Shown piece after piece: positions 37,510 through 49,186 of a DNA stretch of 64,000 nt. This stretch comes from Shewanella dokdonensis. Its GTDB lineage: Bacteria; Pseudomonadota; Gammaproteobacteria; Enterobacterales; Shewanellaceae. A program made the position numbers and the translations under genes. The notes beneath the pieces are model-generated. The model searched no databases and was not told the origin of the DNA. It saw only the letters and a program-made list of their open reading frames with translations. The stretch spans positions 868,001 through 932,000 of the forward strand of contig NZ_CP074572.1 in assembly GCF_018394335.1 (NCBI RefSeq), given 5' to 3'. Within the stretch, counting starts at the first letter, position 1; the number at the start of each line of letters is the position of its first letter.

Positions 37510-38776
37510 TTATTCATAACCTACCGGTAGACCCAACATATCTCGGGTTACCAGCACTACCCCATCTTCCGACACGCGGAAGCCCTTGGCACGGTCGTGC
37601 TCGTGGTTATAACCTATTTCCATGCCTTCGGGAATAATACAGCCGCGGTCAATGATCGCTTTACGGATACGGCAGTTACGCAGGATCACCACGTCAGGCA
37701 GGATAACCGCATCTTCGACCACTGAATAAGAACAAACCCGCACTTCGTTGAACAACACACAGTGGCGGACTGTGGCGCCGGAAATGATACAACCACTGGA
37801 GACAACAGAGTCCACCGCCATGCCGCGTCTGCCATCGTCATCAAATACAAATTTGGCGGGTGGCAATTGCTCCTGATATGTCCAGATAGGCCACTTGGCA
37901 TCATAAAGATTTAAGGCTGGCGTTGGTGACAACAGCTCCATATTTGCGGTCCAGAAGGAGTCCAGCGTTCCAACATCCCGCCAGTAGGCCGGTTCGTTAG
38001 GAAACGAACTGCGAAACGGATACGCATAAACCCTATGATTCTTGATAATCGATGGGATGATATCTTTCCCAAAATCGCGCTGTGATTCGGCATTCTGCGC
38101 ATCACGCTTGAGCTGCTCAAACAGAAAATCAGTGTTAAAGACATAATTGCCCATAGAGGCCAAACACAGTTCTGGATTGTCCGGTAACGACTTGGGATGC
38201 GCCGGTTTTTCCTCAAAACCGAGAATACGATTGCCGGTGTCCACTTCCATCACCCCAAACGCATTCGCGGCTTCTGCGACCGGGACTTCCATACAGGATA
38301 CCGTCATGTCGGCACCGGACTCTGCATGGGCCGCCAACAGCCCGGCATAGTCCATGCGATACACATGGTCGCCAGAAAGCACCATCACATAGCGTGGTAA
38401 TTCGTGGCGAATGATATCGATGTTTTGAAATACCGCATCGGCTGTTCCTTGATACCAGTTATCTGAATAGCGTTGCGATGCCGGCAGCACTTCAACGGAC
38501 TCCCCAACTCTTTCTTGAAATGCCCCCAACCGCGCATGATATGACGGATAAGCGAATGAGATTTGTACTGGGTGACCACCCCAATCCGGCGGATACCTGA
38601 GTTAACACAGTTGGACAGCGGAAAATCGATAATACGGAATTTACCGCCAAAATACAGTGCCGGTTTGGCTCGCCAGTCGGTCAGTTCATGCAGACGACTC
38701 CCCGGCCTCCTGCCAGGATCAACGCATAGGTATCGCGGGTTAAGTTGCTGATAAAGCGCAAACTAGAATTTGACAT
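37510..38776 (-). CDS. glgC: Glucose-1-phosphate adenylyltransferase GlgC, two frameshifts
   Basis: Makes ADP-glucose, the committed step. From ATG 38776: [20 protein letters not shown] then LAGGRG, where the frame breaks. Adding one base at the C4 run 38700-38703 restores [20 protein letters not shown] through HFKKELG. Adding one at the C4 run 38502-38505 restores [20 protein letters not shown] to the stop. Substrate motifs [28 protein letters not shown] and the C-terminal left-handed beta-helix ([14 protein letters not shown]) are intact. About 422 residues after repair, the normal length. Confidence 0.92.
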
Positions 38777-38807
38777 ATCCTCTGTCTCCCCAACTGAAAA
38801 AAGGCCG

Positions 38808-41323
38808 TTAACGTGCCTTCCAAATATGATCCCGGTAACCCGCGATAGTCACATCACTGGAAAACCGGCCACTGGCGGCAGTATTGCGAATACTCATAGC
38901 GGTCCATCGTTGCCAGTCCTGATAGGCTTTGGCCACTTCAAGTTGTGCCAACCGCAAAGATTCAAAATCTGCTGCCAACATCCACGGATCTGTAGGTGAT
39001 TCAATGGCGGCCACAATCGGTGCAAAAATCCCCGGTTCTTGCAGATTAAAATGACCACTTTTCAACAGCGACATCACCCCTCTCAACGCTTCTGAAGCTG
39101 CGATATATTCCCACGGTCGGTAATGTCCGCGTAATTCATCCACCGACTGCGCATTGAGTCCAAACAGGAAAAAGTTGTCTTCGCCTACCTCTTCCAGCAT
39201 CTCGATATTGGCACCATCCAAGGTGCCCAGCGTTAATGCACCATTCATCATGAATTTCATGTTGCCAGTGCCTGAGGCTTCTTTACCCGCCGTAGAAATC
39301 TGTTCCGACAGGTCAGTACCAGGACAAATGGTTTCCATGGCACTGACGTTATAGTCGGGCAAGAAAGCAAAGCGCAGCCATGGCTTAGCACGGTGATCAC
39401 AGTTGATCATATGCGCCACATTGTTGGCTAATTTGATAATAAGTTTAGCAATTGCGTAGCCGGGAGCCGCTTTGCCACCGATCAACACACAACGGGGCTG
39501 CATCCCTTGGGTGTCGCCACTCAACACCCGTTGGTACAGATGGATGACGTGCAGAATATTCAGTAATTGGCGTTTGTATTCATGGATACGTTTCACCTGA
39601 ACATCAAACAACATATGGGTATCGAACTCCACATGGCAGCGCTCCGCCACCAGCGTTGCCAGCTTCTGCTTGTTATGCTGTTTGACGCTACGCCACTCAT
39701 CAACAAATGCCTGATCCTGAGTAAAGGCATTGAGCGCCGACAATTTACTGAGATCTGTCACCCAGTCATGGCCCAGACGACTGCTGATCAATTGTGCAAG
39801 TTCAGGATTACAGTACGCCAGCCAGCGGCGTGGCGTGACGCCGTTAGTACGATTGTTGAATTTGTGCGGCCATAGTTCGTGGAAATTATAAAACAACCCA
39901 GATGTCAGTAGCTTAGTGTGCAATGCTGCCACACCGTTGATGGAGAAGCTCGCCACAATTGCCAGATAGGCCATGCGGATGTACGGCTCAGGCCCCTCTT
40001 CGATAATCGACATGTCCCGCAACTTGTTGACGTCGCCCGGCCAGCGATGTGCCACTTCATCAAGATAACGGGCATTGATTTCATAGACGATTTCTAAAAT
40101 GCGCGGCAGCATGTGGGCAAACATGCGCACCGGCCAGCGCTCTAGCGCTTCGGGTAATAACGTATGATTGGTATAGGCCATGCAGCGACTCACAATCTGC
40201 CAGGCGGGCTCCCATTCCAGCTCATAAACATCCACCAGCAGCCGCATCAATTCCGGCACCGCAATAGCCGGATGGGTATCGTTTAACTGGATCGCATTGA
40301 ACTTGGGAAATTCAGTAAAATCCATACCATGCAGTTGCACCCAGTTACGCAGCAGATCTTGCAAGCTGGCCGAAGACAAAAATACTGTTGCCGCAAGCGC
40401 AACTCTTTACCGTTCTCACTGCTGTCGTTGGGATACAGCACCATAGTGATCTGCTCCGCCTGATTTTTGGCAGCCACCGCTTCGGTGTAATCACCTTGGT
40501 TAAACTCGGCCAGATCAAATTCGTTGGTCGCTTCGGCTTTCCATAGGCGCAAGGTGTTGACCCGGCCATTGCGATAACCGGGCACAGGCACATCATAGGC
40601 TACCGCCAGGACATCCTGAGTATCGAGCCAGAGCATGTGACGCCGGCCGCGGAGATCCACATAGCTTTGAGTATGACCGCCAAAATGCACGGTCACATTG
40701 TGCTGCGGTACCCGGACTTCCCACGGATTACCGTCACGCAGCCAGCGGTCCGGCTGTTCGACCTGATAACCATCCACAATTTTTTGCAAAAACATGCCAT
40801 ATTCGTAGCGGATACCATAACCGGTCACCGCCAGGCCAAGGGTCGCACAGCTATCGAGGAAACAGGCCGCCAACCGCCCTAGGCCACCATTACCCAGTCC
40901 GGCATCATGTTCCTGCTGCTCTAAGGTCTCCAGCCTGACGGCATATTCCTGCAACACACTATGACACTCGTCCGTGAGTTCCATGTTCAGCAACGCATTG
41001 CCGAGCGTGCGCCCCATCAGGAACTCCAATGACAGATAAGCCACATGTTTCTTTTGTTGCTGCAAATCCTGGTTACGGGTGTCACGCCAGCTGTCCAATA
41101 ACTGCTCTTTGACGCTAAGGGCCAGCGCATGAAACATGGCATCGGCATTTTGCTCGTCCCAACACAAGTCGTAACGCAACTGTCGGGCAAACGCGGCTTT
41201 CAGTGAATCACAAGGTTCACAGGGTTCATGAGCCGGGATGGTTACGGGGCTAACGGTGCTTTGCTTGTTTTGGCTGCGGCCTTTGCTGGTACGGCGGGCC
41301 GGGGTTTTCGGGGTATCTGTCAT
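38808..41323 (-). CDS. glgP: Glycogen phosphorylase GlgP, interrupted by one frameshift
   Basis: A GT35 PLP-dependent phosphorylase of about 839 residues after repair. ATG 41323 follows AAGGAGGAAGC. The N-terminal part includes YLSLEFLMGRTLGNAL and GLGNGGLGRLAACFLDS. The frame is lost after LRLRQQYF; one base added to the A5 run at 40378-40382 continues into SSASLQDLLRNW. The C-terminal part has NGVTPRRW, RIHEYKRQLLN and the PLP-lysine region EASGTGNMKFMMNGALTLGTLDGANIE (around K in GTGNMKF). A basic Ser/Thr-rich N-terminal extension precedes the fold. Releases glucose-1-phosphate. Confidence 0.93.
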
Positions 41324-41362
41324 GCTTCCTCCTTGGCGAGATGCGGCAAATGTCACATGCGG

Positions 41363-43577
41363 TTAATTGACTGGGGAAGATATAATCGCTTTAAATAACA
41401 ATAAACTACGTGAAACTAACGATAACTGTTGACCGGCTTTTCGCAGCGTATTGTCTTGCGGTTCACCATCAGTGGTCACACTGCTTAACAAAGGCTGCCA
41501 ACGGCAAGCCACCTTGATTTTTGGAAGGGTAAATGTGTGTAGCTCATCTCCGGCATGTAACAGCAACAGCAACATCTCGGGCTGACCTTGGCTATCTTCG
41601 CTTTTCAGCAACATCTGCAAACTACGGCAATGCCCTTCTGACCAGTGGATACGGCTCATCGCCTCACCTCTGGCATCAAACCAAGCCAGCGCCTGAGGTG
41701 CCGCGGGATCATCGATATGGATATAGCCCGGGCAGCAGAACGCTGCGGACTGACGGCGAATATCAATCAGTCGCCGACAGAAGCGTTGCAGCGCATGACT
41801 TTCTTCGTCATCCCGCCAGTCCACCCACCCCAACAGGTTATCCTGACAATAAGCGTTGTTGTTGCCTTGCTGGCTGTTACCCTGCTCATCACCTGCCAGC
41901 AGCATCGGCACTCCTTGCGATAACAGCAGTGTCGCTAAAATATTACGGCTCTGGCGCGCCCGAATGGCCTGGATCTCCGGCTGCTCAGTTGCCCCTTCAA
42001 CGCCATAATTAGCACTGAAATTCTCGTGGTGACCATCGCGGTTATCTTCACCGTTAGCTTCATTATGGCGCAGTTCATAACTGACCAGATCTCGGAGCGT
42101 GAAACCATCGTGGCTGCTGATAAAATTGATGGAACTGCATGGCCCACGACCCGAGTGTTCAAACAGATCACCAGAACCATGCAATCGTTTAGCCAGTTCC
42201 GGCAACATGCCGTGATCGCCACGCCAAAAACGCCGCACGGTGTCGCGATATCTGTCATTCCATTCAGAAAATACCAGTGGGAACTGCCCCAATTGATAGC
42301 CCCCAGGCCCAATATCCCAGGGTTCAGCGATCAACATGACACCACTAAGTACCGGGTCTTGCATCAGTGCATCAAAAAAACCACTGCCCCGGTCAAACCC
42401 CTGTGGCTCACGCCCGAGACAAGTTGCTAGATCGAATCTAAAGCCATCAACCCCCATCACCGACACCCAATAACGCAATGAATCCATTACCAGTTGCAGC
42501 ACCCGAGGATGGTTAATATTGAGGCAGTTACCACAACCTGTGTCATTGATATAGAAACGTTTATCATTGGGGTGCAAACGGTAATAACTGGCGTTATCAA
42601 TGCCCCGGAAACTGTATTGTGGCCCGAGCCGGCTGCCTTCCGCGGTATGGTTATATACAACGTCTAACACCACCCGAATACCTTGCTGGTGCAGCGCATC
42701 AACCATCTGTTTGAATTCCTGAACCCCATCAACAGTCGCGCAATAAGCTGGATGGGGCGCAAAAAAGCCGATACTGTTGTAGCCCCAGTAGTTGCTCATG
42801 CCTTTATCGGTCAGGAAAGGTTCGGAAAAAAACTCTGTATCGGTAACAGCTCTACGCAGGTAACCCCTAAGGATTTCAGATAATTAATCGCCACATCGCT
42901 GCCGAGCCCGGCAAAAGTGCCGCGCAGATGTTCAGCCAGCCCAGGTAACCGCGCACTGAAGCCTTTGAGATGCATCTCATAGATCACTTCATCACTCAGT
43001 GGCCGCGACAATAACCGCACGCCATCAAATGGCCGATCTTCAACCACCACGGAACGCGGCATGGCCCAGGCGTTATCACAGCTATTGGGACGAGAATCGT
43101 CGCCAATACCACCGTCAGCGCTGACTTTTTGGGTGCTATTGTGATCAATTTCGGGTAATTCCAGCTGACACTCGTCATCTAACGGTTTACCCGCGGCATC
43201 GACTCTCGCGTAGCCCAAATGCCATGGCCCCGGCTGCAAAGTTCCGGCAATCCAGCGACTATAGGGGTCGAGCAGCAGTTTGTTCGAATTAAAGCGGTGA
43301 CCAAGATGCGGCTGATAAGGGCCATCAATCCGATAACCGTAGTACATACCGGGTTCCGCCCCGCCAGAAAACCACACCAGATCTGTTGCCGCTGCTGCGG
43401 CAATGAATAACGGCCGATTTCCTGCCAGTGCCCACCAGTTTCCGCACGGAAGACACATAACTCCACCTGCGTCGCATGCGCAGAAAACAGCGCAAAATTC
43501 ACCCCCGATACTTGGCCGTCAGCATCGCGGATCACTTGGCTACCAAGGGGATAAGGTTGGCCGTGGCACATCTGCAT
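41363..43577 (-). CDS. glgX: Glycogen debranching enzyme GlgX, two frameshifts
   Basis: A GH13 isoamylase-type enzyme that removes short branches left by GlgP, about 738 residues after repair. The start [20 protein letters not shown] overlaps the glgB stop at 43577. Break one is at the C4 run 43359-43362; a G added on the coding strand continues LAGAEPGMYYGYRIDGP. Break two is at the A7 run 42826-42832; one base continues FFSEPFLTDKGMSNYWGYN. GH13 regions are intact: VVLDVVYNHTAEG, DGFRFDLATCLGRE (nucleophile Asp), LIAEPWDIGPGGY (acid/base Glu) and NFISSHDGFTLRDLV. Confidence 0.92.
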
Positions 43578-45851
43578 CAGTCACTCTCCTGCCATTGGAA
43601 ATACACGGTGGCCAGTGGCGGTAACTCGATCATGGCACTGTGCTGCATGCCCTGCCACGGCAGGGCTTCAGCATTAATGCCACCGCCATTACCCACATCA
43701 CTGCCACCATAAAAATGGCTGTCACTATTAAGCAATTCCCGGTAATGACCCGCCTTGGGTAAGCCAATACGGTAACCATGACGCACCGTGGGGGTGAAGT
43801 TACACACGGCCACCAGCGCATTGCCGTGATCATCAAATCGGCAAAAAGCCAATATGCTGTCGGCAGCATCGGTACAATCCAGCCAAGCAAAACCACTGCC
43901 TTCACCATCACGCTGCCATAACGCCGGACATTGCCGATAACATTGGTTGAGTTCGGTCACCCAACGCTGCAACTGCTGGTGGGGCTCATATTGCAGCAGA
44001 TGCCAATCGAGGCTGTAGTCATGCTGCCATTCATGGCGTTGACCAAATTCATTGCCCATGAATAACAACTGTTTGCCGGGATGCGCCCACATAAAACCGT
44101 AGTAGGCCCGCAATGTGGCAAATTTCTGCCAGTCATCACCGGGAATTTTTTCGATGAGTGAACGTTTACCGTGTACCACTTCGTCGTGGCTCAACGACAG
44201 GATGAATTCTTCGGTGTAGGCGTACACCAGCGAAAAGGTCATCTCATGATGGTGATAACTGCGGTGAATGGGATCGCGGCTGATATAACTGAGGGTGTCG
44301 TGCATCCACCCCATATTCCATTTGAAGCCAAACCCCAGACCGCCAGTCCCGACACTCCGACTGACCCCGCCCCAAGCCGTGGACTCTTCGGCAATCATCA
44401 TGATGCCGGGGTAACGGGAATAGAGCCGGGTATTAAGATCCTGCAACAGTGCGATGGCATCTAAATTTTCGCGGCCGCCATACTGATTGGGAGTCCATTC
44501 TCCCGGCTTACGGCTGTAATCCAGATATAACATGGAAGACACCGCATCCAGTCGCAGCCCGTCGATATGGAACTCCTGCAACCAGTAACAGGCATTACTC
44601 AACAGGAAGCTCTGCACCTCTTTACGGCCATAGTTGTAGATCAGCGTGTCCCAATCGGGGTGACTGCCTCGCCGCGGATCTTCGTGTTCATACAAACAGG
44701 TACCATCAAAACGTGCTAGACCATGAGGATCTTTCGGAAAATGCGCTGGCACCCAATCCAACAGCACGCCGATGCCGGCCTGATGAAAAGCATCCACCAG
44801 CGCTTTGAGCGCCGCAGCATTACCAAAACGATAAGTGGGCGCATATAAACCTACTGGCTGATAGCCCCAAGAACCATCAAAGGGATATTCACTCAGCGGC
44901 ATGAATTCTACATGTGTGAATCCCAGCGCTGACACATAGGGCAGCAACTGGTCGATCAGTTCTTGGTAATTCAGATATTCACGGCCATCAGCACCCTTGC
45001 GCCGCCAAGAACCCAAATGCACCTCGTAGATACTGACGGGCGCCTTGTGCCATGCAATCTGGCTACGGCTGTGCATCCAGCTTTCATCGCCCCAGTGCCA
45101 CTGTTCAGCAAAAGGCACTCGCGAAGCATTATGGGGCGGAGGTTCCATCGCTCTGGCAAATGGATCGGCTTTCTGCTGCCACGCCCCCGTTGCGGTTTGG
45201 ATGGCGTACTTGTAGTGCTCTCCCCCTGTAAACCCGGGATGAAAATTTCCCAGAGCCCGGAGCCAGGATGAAACCGCATGCTATGGCGACGCTGATCCCA
45301 AAAATTAAAATCCGCAATCACTGACACCGCCTTAGCATTGGGTGCCCACACACAGAACAGCACGCCGTCAACGCCTGCGTGTTGCTGCCAATTGGCACCA
45401 AGAAACTGCCACGCCTGCTGCTGGCGACCTTCACAAAACAGGTAAGTGTCCCGTTCATTTAGGAGCGATGGCACCGCATAAGGATCATCCAGCAACACTT
45501 GCGCCTCGGGATACTGCACCTGTAGCTGATAAGCAAAGGGGTGGTACGTCTTCCAAGTTTGCCAACAAACAACGGCTCGGCACCATCAACTGGCTGTAAT
45601 TGAGCGACTTTGCTGCCAGATTTACGGTCAATAACAAAGACGGCAACCGCCCCTGGGAGTACGGCTCTAACGACTAGACAGTTTTTGCCATCCACTACCA
45701 GCCGATGCATCCCCAACCAACTAAAAGCATCGCCATGATATCCGTGCGCCAATGCCTGACAGGTCGCCGTATCAGCGCCAATACCGCCAGCAACTGGGGT
45801 AATAACGGCGGCAGACTCTTTATTGGCATTCGCGGATAGTTGCCGTTTCAT
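43577..45851 (-). CDS. glgB: 1,4-alpha-glucan branching enzyme GlgB, two frameshifts
   Basis: A GH13 branching enzyme of about 758 residues after repair; ATG 45851 follows CAGGAGACACGCTG. The first part covers the N-terminal carbohydrate-binding module (DAFSWLGMH). One base at the G4 run 45538-45541 continues [19 protein letters not shown]. One base at the C5 run 45232-45236 continues [17 protein letters not shown]. The catalytic part has [45 protein letters not shown] and [13 protein letters not shown]. The stop overlaps the glgX start by one base. Confidence 0.93.
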
Positions 45852-45869
45852 CAGCGTGTCTCCTGTTAA

Positions 45870-48034
45870 TCAATTCCGAGGATGAGTTCTGGCGTCGGCC
45901 ACTGCCGCAATGGTCTGTTCAAACAGCTCATGCTGCGACAATTGCTCCACCGGCACGGAATAACGGCGGCGCCAGTTAGGATATTCATGACTGGTGCCGG
46001 GGATGTTGACAGCATCATCTTCTGCCAACAGATCTGCGAGTGCTAAGCTGAACAGCTCACTGTTGCCAGCAGCAACCGCACCCGCCCAGATGGGCAACAG
46101 CGTGGCAAAATCAACATCCGCAGTAAGCGGGCAACCGCTCATATCCTGTAGCCAACACAGCAATCCTTGCCGTTTAGCAGCCCGACGTTGCTGCGCCTGT
46201 TGTAACTCGTCATCGGTATACAGTTTGAGTTGGTGACGTTGCAGCAGATCCTTGCCCTGCCACCAAGCGGACATGGTCGGTACATCATGATTGGCCAACA
46301 TCATCAATGCGTGGGGTTTATATTCTGTTGGAGGTTTAAATCCGGCATATTGCGGCAGGCGGGATTCATCAACACAAAAGTAAAACAGCTCGTTGGAAAA
46401 AATGCCGCCACGGTACATAGGTTCAATAATTTCAGTGGGCACCAGCCCCAGATCTTCACCTATCACCATGCACCCGGCGCGCTCGCTTTCGAGCAGTAAA
46501 ATCGCCATAAAACAAGCAAACGGATAATACACATAAGTACCGCCGTGCTGCGCGCCATCTGTTGTTACCGGCCACCACCAGAGCCGAAACAACCCCATCA
46601 TATGGTCGATACGCAAAGCGCCACAGTGGCGCATATTGCTGCGTAACAGTTCGATAAAATGGCCAAAATTTGCTTGTCGTGTGGCTATTGGGTCTAGCGG
46701 CGTCAGCCCCAGTTCTGCCCTTGAGGTGCAAACGGATCTGGCGGGGCGCCAATGCTGGCATGTGTACAAAACTGCTGAGGATGCTGCCGAACTTCAGTGC
46801 CCGCACCTATCGCGCCAACAGCCAGATCCCGAACCAGCCCGATACGCATGCCATACTCCTGCGTCAACGCTTGGCAATAGGCCAGTTGTTCCTCCGCCAC
46901 AAACTGCAGATACAGATAAAAATCGGCATTCTTTAACCAGGGTGCGGCCACTTCCTGTGCTTGTGTCACCGCATAAAACTGTAAATCCTGACCGCCCTCG
47001 TCGATAAAACGCGCATAAGCCTGCCTACGTGGATGTTGCGCTGGATAACGCTTAAAAACTCTAAACAAAGCTTTCAACTCAACGACTTTTACTTTGAAGG
47101 CTGCGGCGTAATCAATCCACAGACTGCCGTTGTTATTGGTTGGCATTTTGTTGGGTAACTCAGCTTGCCAGTCACTGTGGCAAGCTTCTGGGCACATCGA
47201 AGTGCTGATATACAGCGGATGCAAGCGGCGCCGATCGTAAGGGCTGTAGGGGCTGGCGGCCTCAACATCCTGTAGCGGCAAGGCGTGTAGCGGGTTAAGT
47301 TGAATAAAGTCAGCCCCTTTACTGGCCATTAACCGAATAAATTCGGCCAGTACCCGAAAATCGCCAATCTTGACCGGGATACCGGTGCGACGACTATCAC
47401 CAGCTTGCCGAGACCAGAGCGAGAATAATTGCACACTCACGCCCCAAGGCTTGCGCGATAGCTGTTGCGGAAGATCTGCCCCATAACTACGTCTGGGAGA
47501 TAGCATCCACACGCCTTCGCCTGTAGCGCTATTCATGCCTTCGGGGCAGTCAGGTGCGGTGAGCGTGAGCTGGTGATAACCGGGAAGCATGGCTGATAAC
47601 TGTTCGGCCGATAAAAACTGCGCCAATTGCAGTTCCCGCTCCAGATAAAGACGATTATCGGTGTAATAGTCACCAACCACTGGCAATTGCGCCACCGCCA
47701 AGCACAGCTCGAGGCTAATGCCACGTTCAGTGGTAATATTCAGCATTAGTGAACCAGTGTAAGCCTGTGGGCAGCGGAACCTGATAGCGGGCGTGTCAGC
47801 GACACTCCATTGGAACGGTTGCAGGAAATTATGCCAAGGAGCGGCATCAAGTAAATCAATGCGTTGTGTAACCCAATCTGCAGTAAGTTGTCCGTCTGTG
47901 GCTGCAAGCTCTGCATGACACATCGCCTGCAAAATAGCTTGCCGATCAGCAGCAGGAGTTGGGTGATAATGGCCATCGCAGTCCACAAAGCCATTGCCCA
48001 CGCCCTGTAAGTACAACAACTTCTCCAGATCCAT
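45870..48034 (-). CDS. malQ: 4-alpha-glucanotransferase MalQ, interrupted by one frameshift
   Basis: A GH77 amylomaltase that disproportionates maltodextrins, about 721 residues after repair. The N-terminal part from ATG 48034 runs through GVSVQLFSLWS, SPYSPYDRRRLHPLYI and IGLVRDLAVGAIGAGTEV to APPDPFAPQGQNWG, then stops. One base added to the C4 run at 46707-46710 continues LTPLDPIATRQANFGHFIEL, followed by GALRIDHMMGLFRLWW, VIGEDLGLVP and LANHDVPTMSAWW, where the catalytic Asp/Glu/Asp lie. It is the first gene of the malQ-glgB-glgX-glgP-glgC-glgA operon. Confidence 0.92.
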
Positions 48035-48393
48035 CGACGCACTCCCTGTTTGTCGGCTGACGAGTAGTCAATTATTGAGCAGTTACCATGCCAGAAGCAA
48101 ATCCAGCACCTAAGGCATAGCGCTAATCCCCTGCTACATGATTTAACATGTTTAAAATCAAATAACTATTACAGTGACATGACAAATTTGCAGCAACCGA
48201 CTGCACCTAACCGCAGAACTGGCTGGTTAGATTTTGACACAAAAACGTGCAATAGATCACCAATTCAGTGCAACCTATCGTGACTTACATATCAAAACGG
48301 ATTCAGGTTTTTATTGTGAATTCAGGAGATTGGAACAAGGGGCATCACTTGCCTGCTACAAATGTCCAGTTTGTAGCAGTGGTTGTACCAAAA
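48035..48393. promoter_or_regulatory. Upstream region of the glycogen operon
   Basis: A 359-base gap between the malQ start and the MarR-like gene stop, which must contain the operon promoter. A weak CRP-like element (CGTGC-N6-TCACC) is at 48246-48261, too poor to claim. A clear hairpin lies at 48353-48379 and is listed separately. No gene was seen. Confidence 0.35.
48353..48379. repeat. 10-bp perfect inverted repeat downstream of the MarR-like gene
   Basis: CTGCTACAAA (48353-48362) and TTTGTAGCAG (48370-48379) are perfect complements around a 7-base loop. It lies 15 bases after the regulator stop codon on the minus strand, but has no T-run, so it may be a weak terminator or a protein-binding site. 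Confidence 0.55.
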
Positions 48394-48885
48394 CTACCGT
48401 GATGATTCATCCTCATGTGACAAGATCTGGCCAACCAGCAGTAGCGGGGCCGCATCAAGTTGCTCCGCATCCATCATGTTTGCGATACGTTCAACCGCCG
48501 ACAACAACTGGCTCTGCTCCCATTCTTCCAGTAACTGATAGCGTTTTATGAAGTGTTCCTGCAACGGCTTAGGCGCTGCTTGCAATAATGCCTGACCAGC
48601 ATCACTGAGTAGCAAGTGAACTTTACGTTTATCTGTGACACTACGCTGACGGATCACCAAGCCCTTGGCTTCTAGTCGATCCAGAATTGTCGTCACGGTT
48701 GCAGGGCTGAGGTTAATTTCCGCCGCTACCTGCTTTGCCAATGGCATCCCCAATACGGCAATTTTTTGCATCACAATCAACTGTGGGCCCGTCAAGCCAG
48801 AATGCTTGCTAAGCTGCTTGGAGTGTAAATCGATGGCCCGGATGATCTTACGTAACGAAATCAGTAGCTGTTCATATTTTTCCAT
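48394..48885 (-). CDS. MarR family transcriptional regulator
   Basis: 163 residues from ATG 48885; an upstream frame extension to 48948 lacks support. The winged helix covers LTGPQLIVMQKIAVLGMPLAKQVAAEINLSPATVTTILDRLEAKGLV (about residues 30-76; DNA-recognition helix around LSPATVTTILDRLE) with the wing at RSVTDKRKVHLLLSD. MarR proteins usually repress adjacent genes and respond to small phenolic or oxidising ligands. The divergent alcohol dehydrogenase gene is the likely target (inference). Confidence 0.9.
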   Translation of the reverse strand: MEKYEQLLISLRKIIRAIDLHSKQLSKHSGLTGPQLIVMQKIAVLGMPLAKQVAAEINLSPATVTTILDRLEAKGLVIRQRSVTDKRKVHLLLSDAGQALLQAAPKPLQEHFIKRYQLLEEWEQSQLLSAVERIANMMDAEQLDAAPLLLVGQILSHEDESSR

Positions 48886-49186
48886 TTTGCTTCCACTGAG
48901 GCCGGGCCGAAGGCGAGTTGTGGCACCATGATAACAAATAGCCTTCACAACGACAGGAAATTACACCTAAAGCAGCTCACTTACCGCCCAGAGAACTACA
49001 CTTTCTACTGTAGTGTGGTCAGACCTAATTACCACCTATCACAGGTATTGAACAATAACAAGGGACTATTATCGCATTTTTTGTTCAATTATCTGAGTTG
49101 TAAGCTTATTTGATTTACATTAGATTTTTCTTGTGTTAAATAAGCTTACACATCCAATCGCCCAAACAACACTAGGAGGTGTACAA
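48886..49186 (+). promoter_or_regulatory. Divergent control region of marR-like and alcohol dehydrogenase genes
   Basis: A 301-base gap. A perfect 9-bp inverted repeat (ATTGAACAA at 49047-49055, TTGTTCAAT at 49081-49089) has half-sites about 34 bases apart, roughly three helical turns. It is AT-rich and lies about 100 bases before the dehydrogenase start. It is a good candidate for the MarR-type operator or another regulator site. Confidence 0.45.

Noticed and set aside
48246..48261. CRP-like site upstream of the glycogen operon
   Set aside because: Only about seven of ten core positions fit the consensus; too weak without expression data.
48234..48551. 105-residue plus-strand frame between malQ and the MarR-like gene
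   Set aside because: It overlaps the 3' end of the MarR-like gene antisense, has no ribosome site, and has low-complexity Pro/Thr-rich content.
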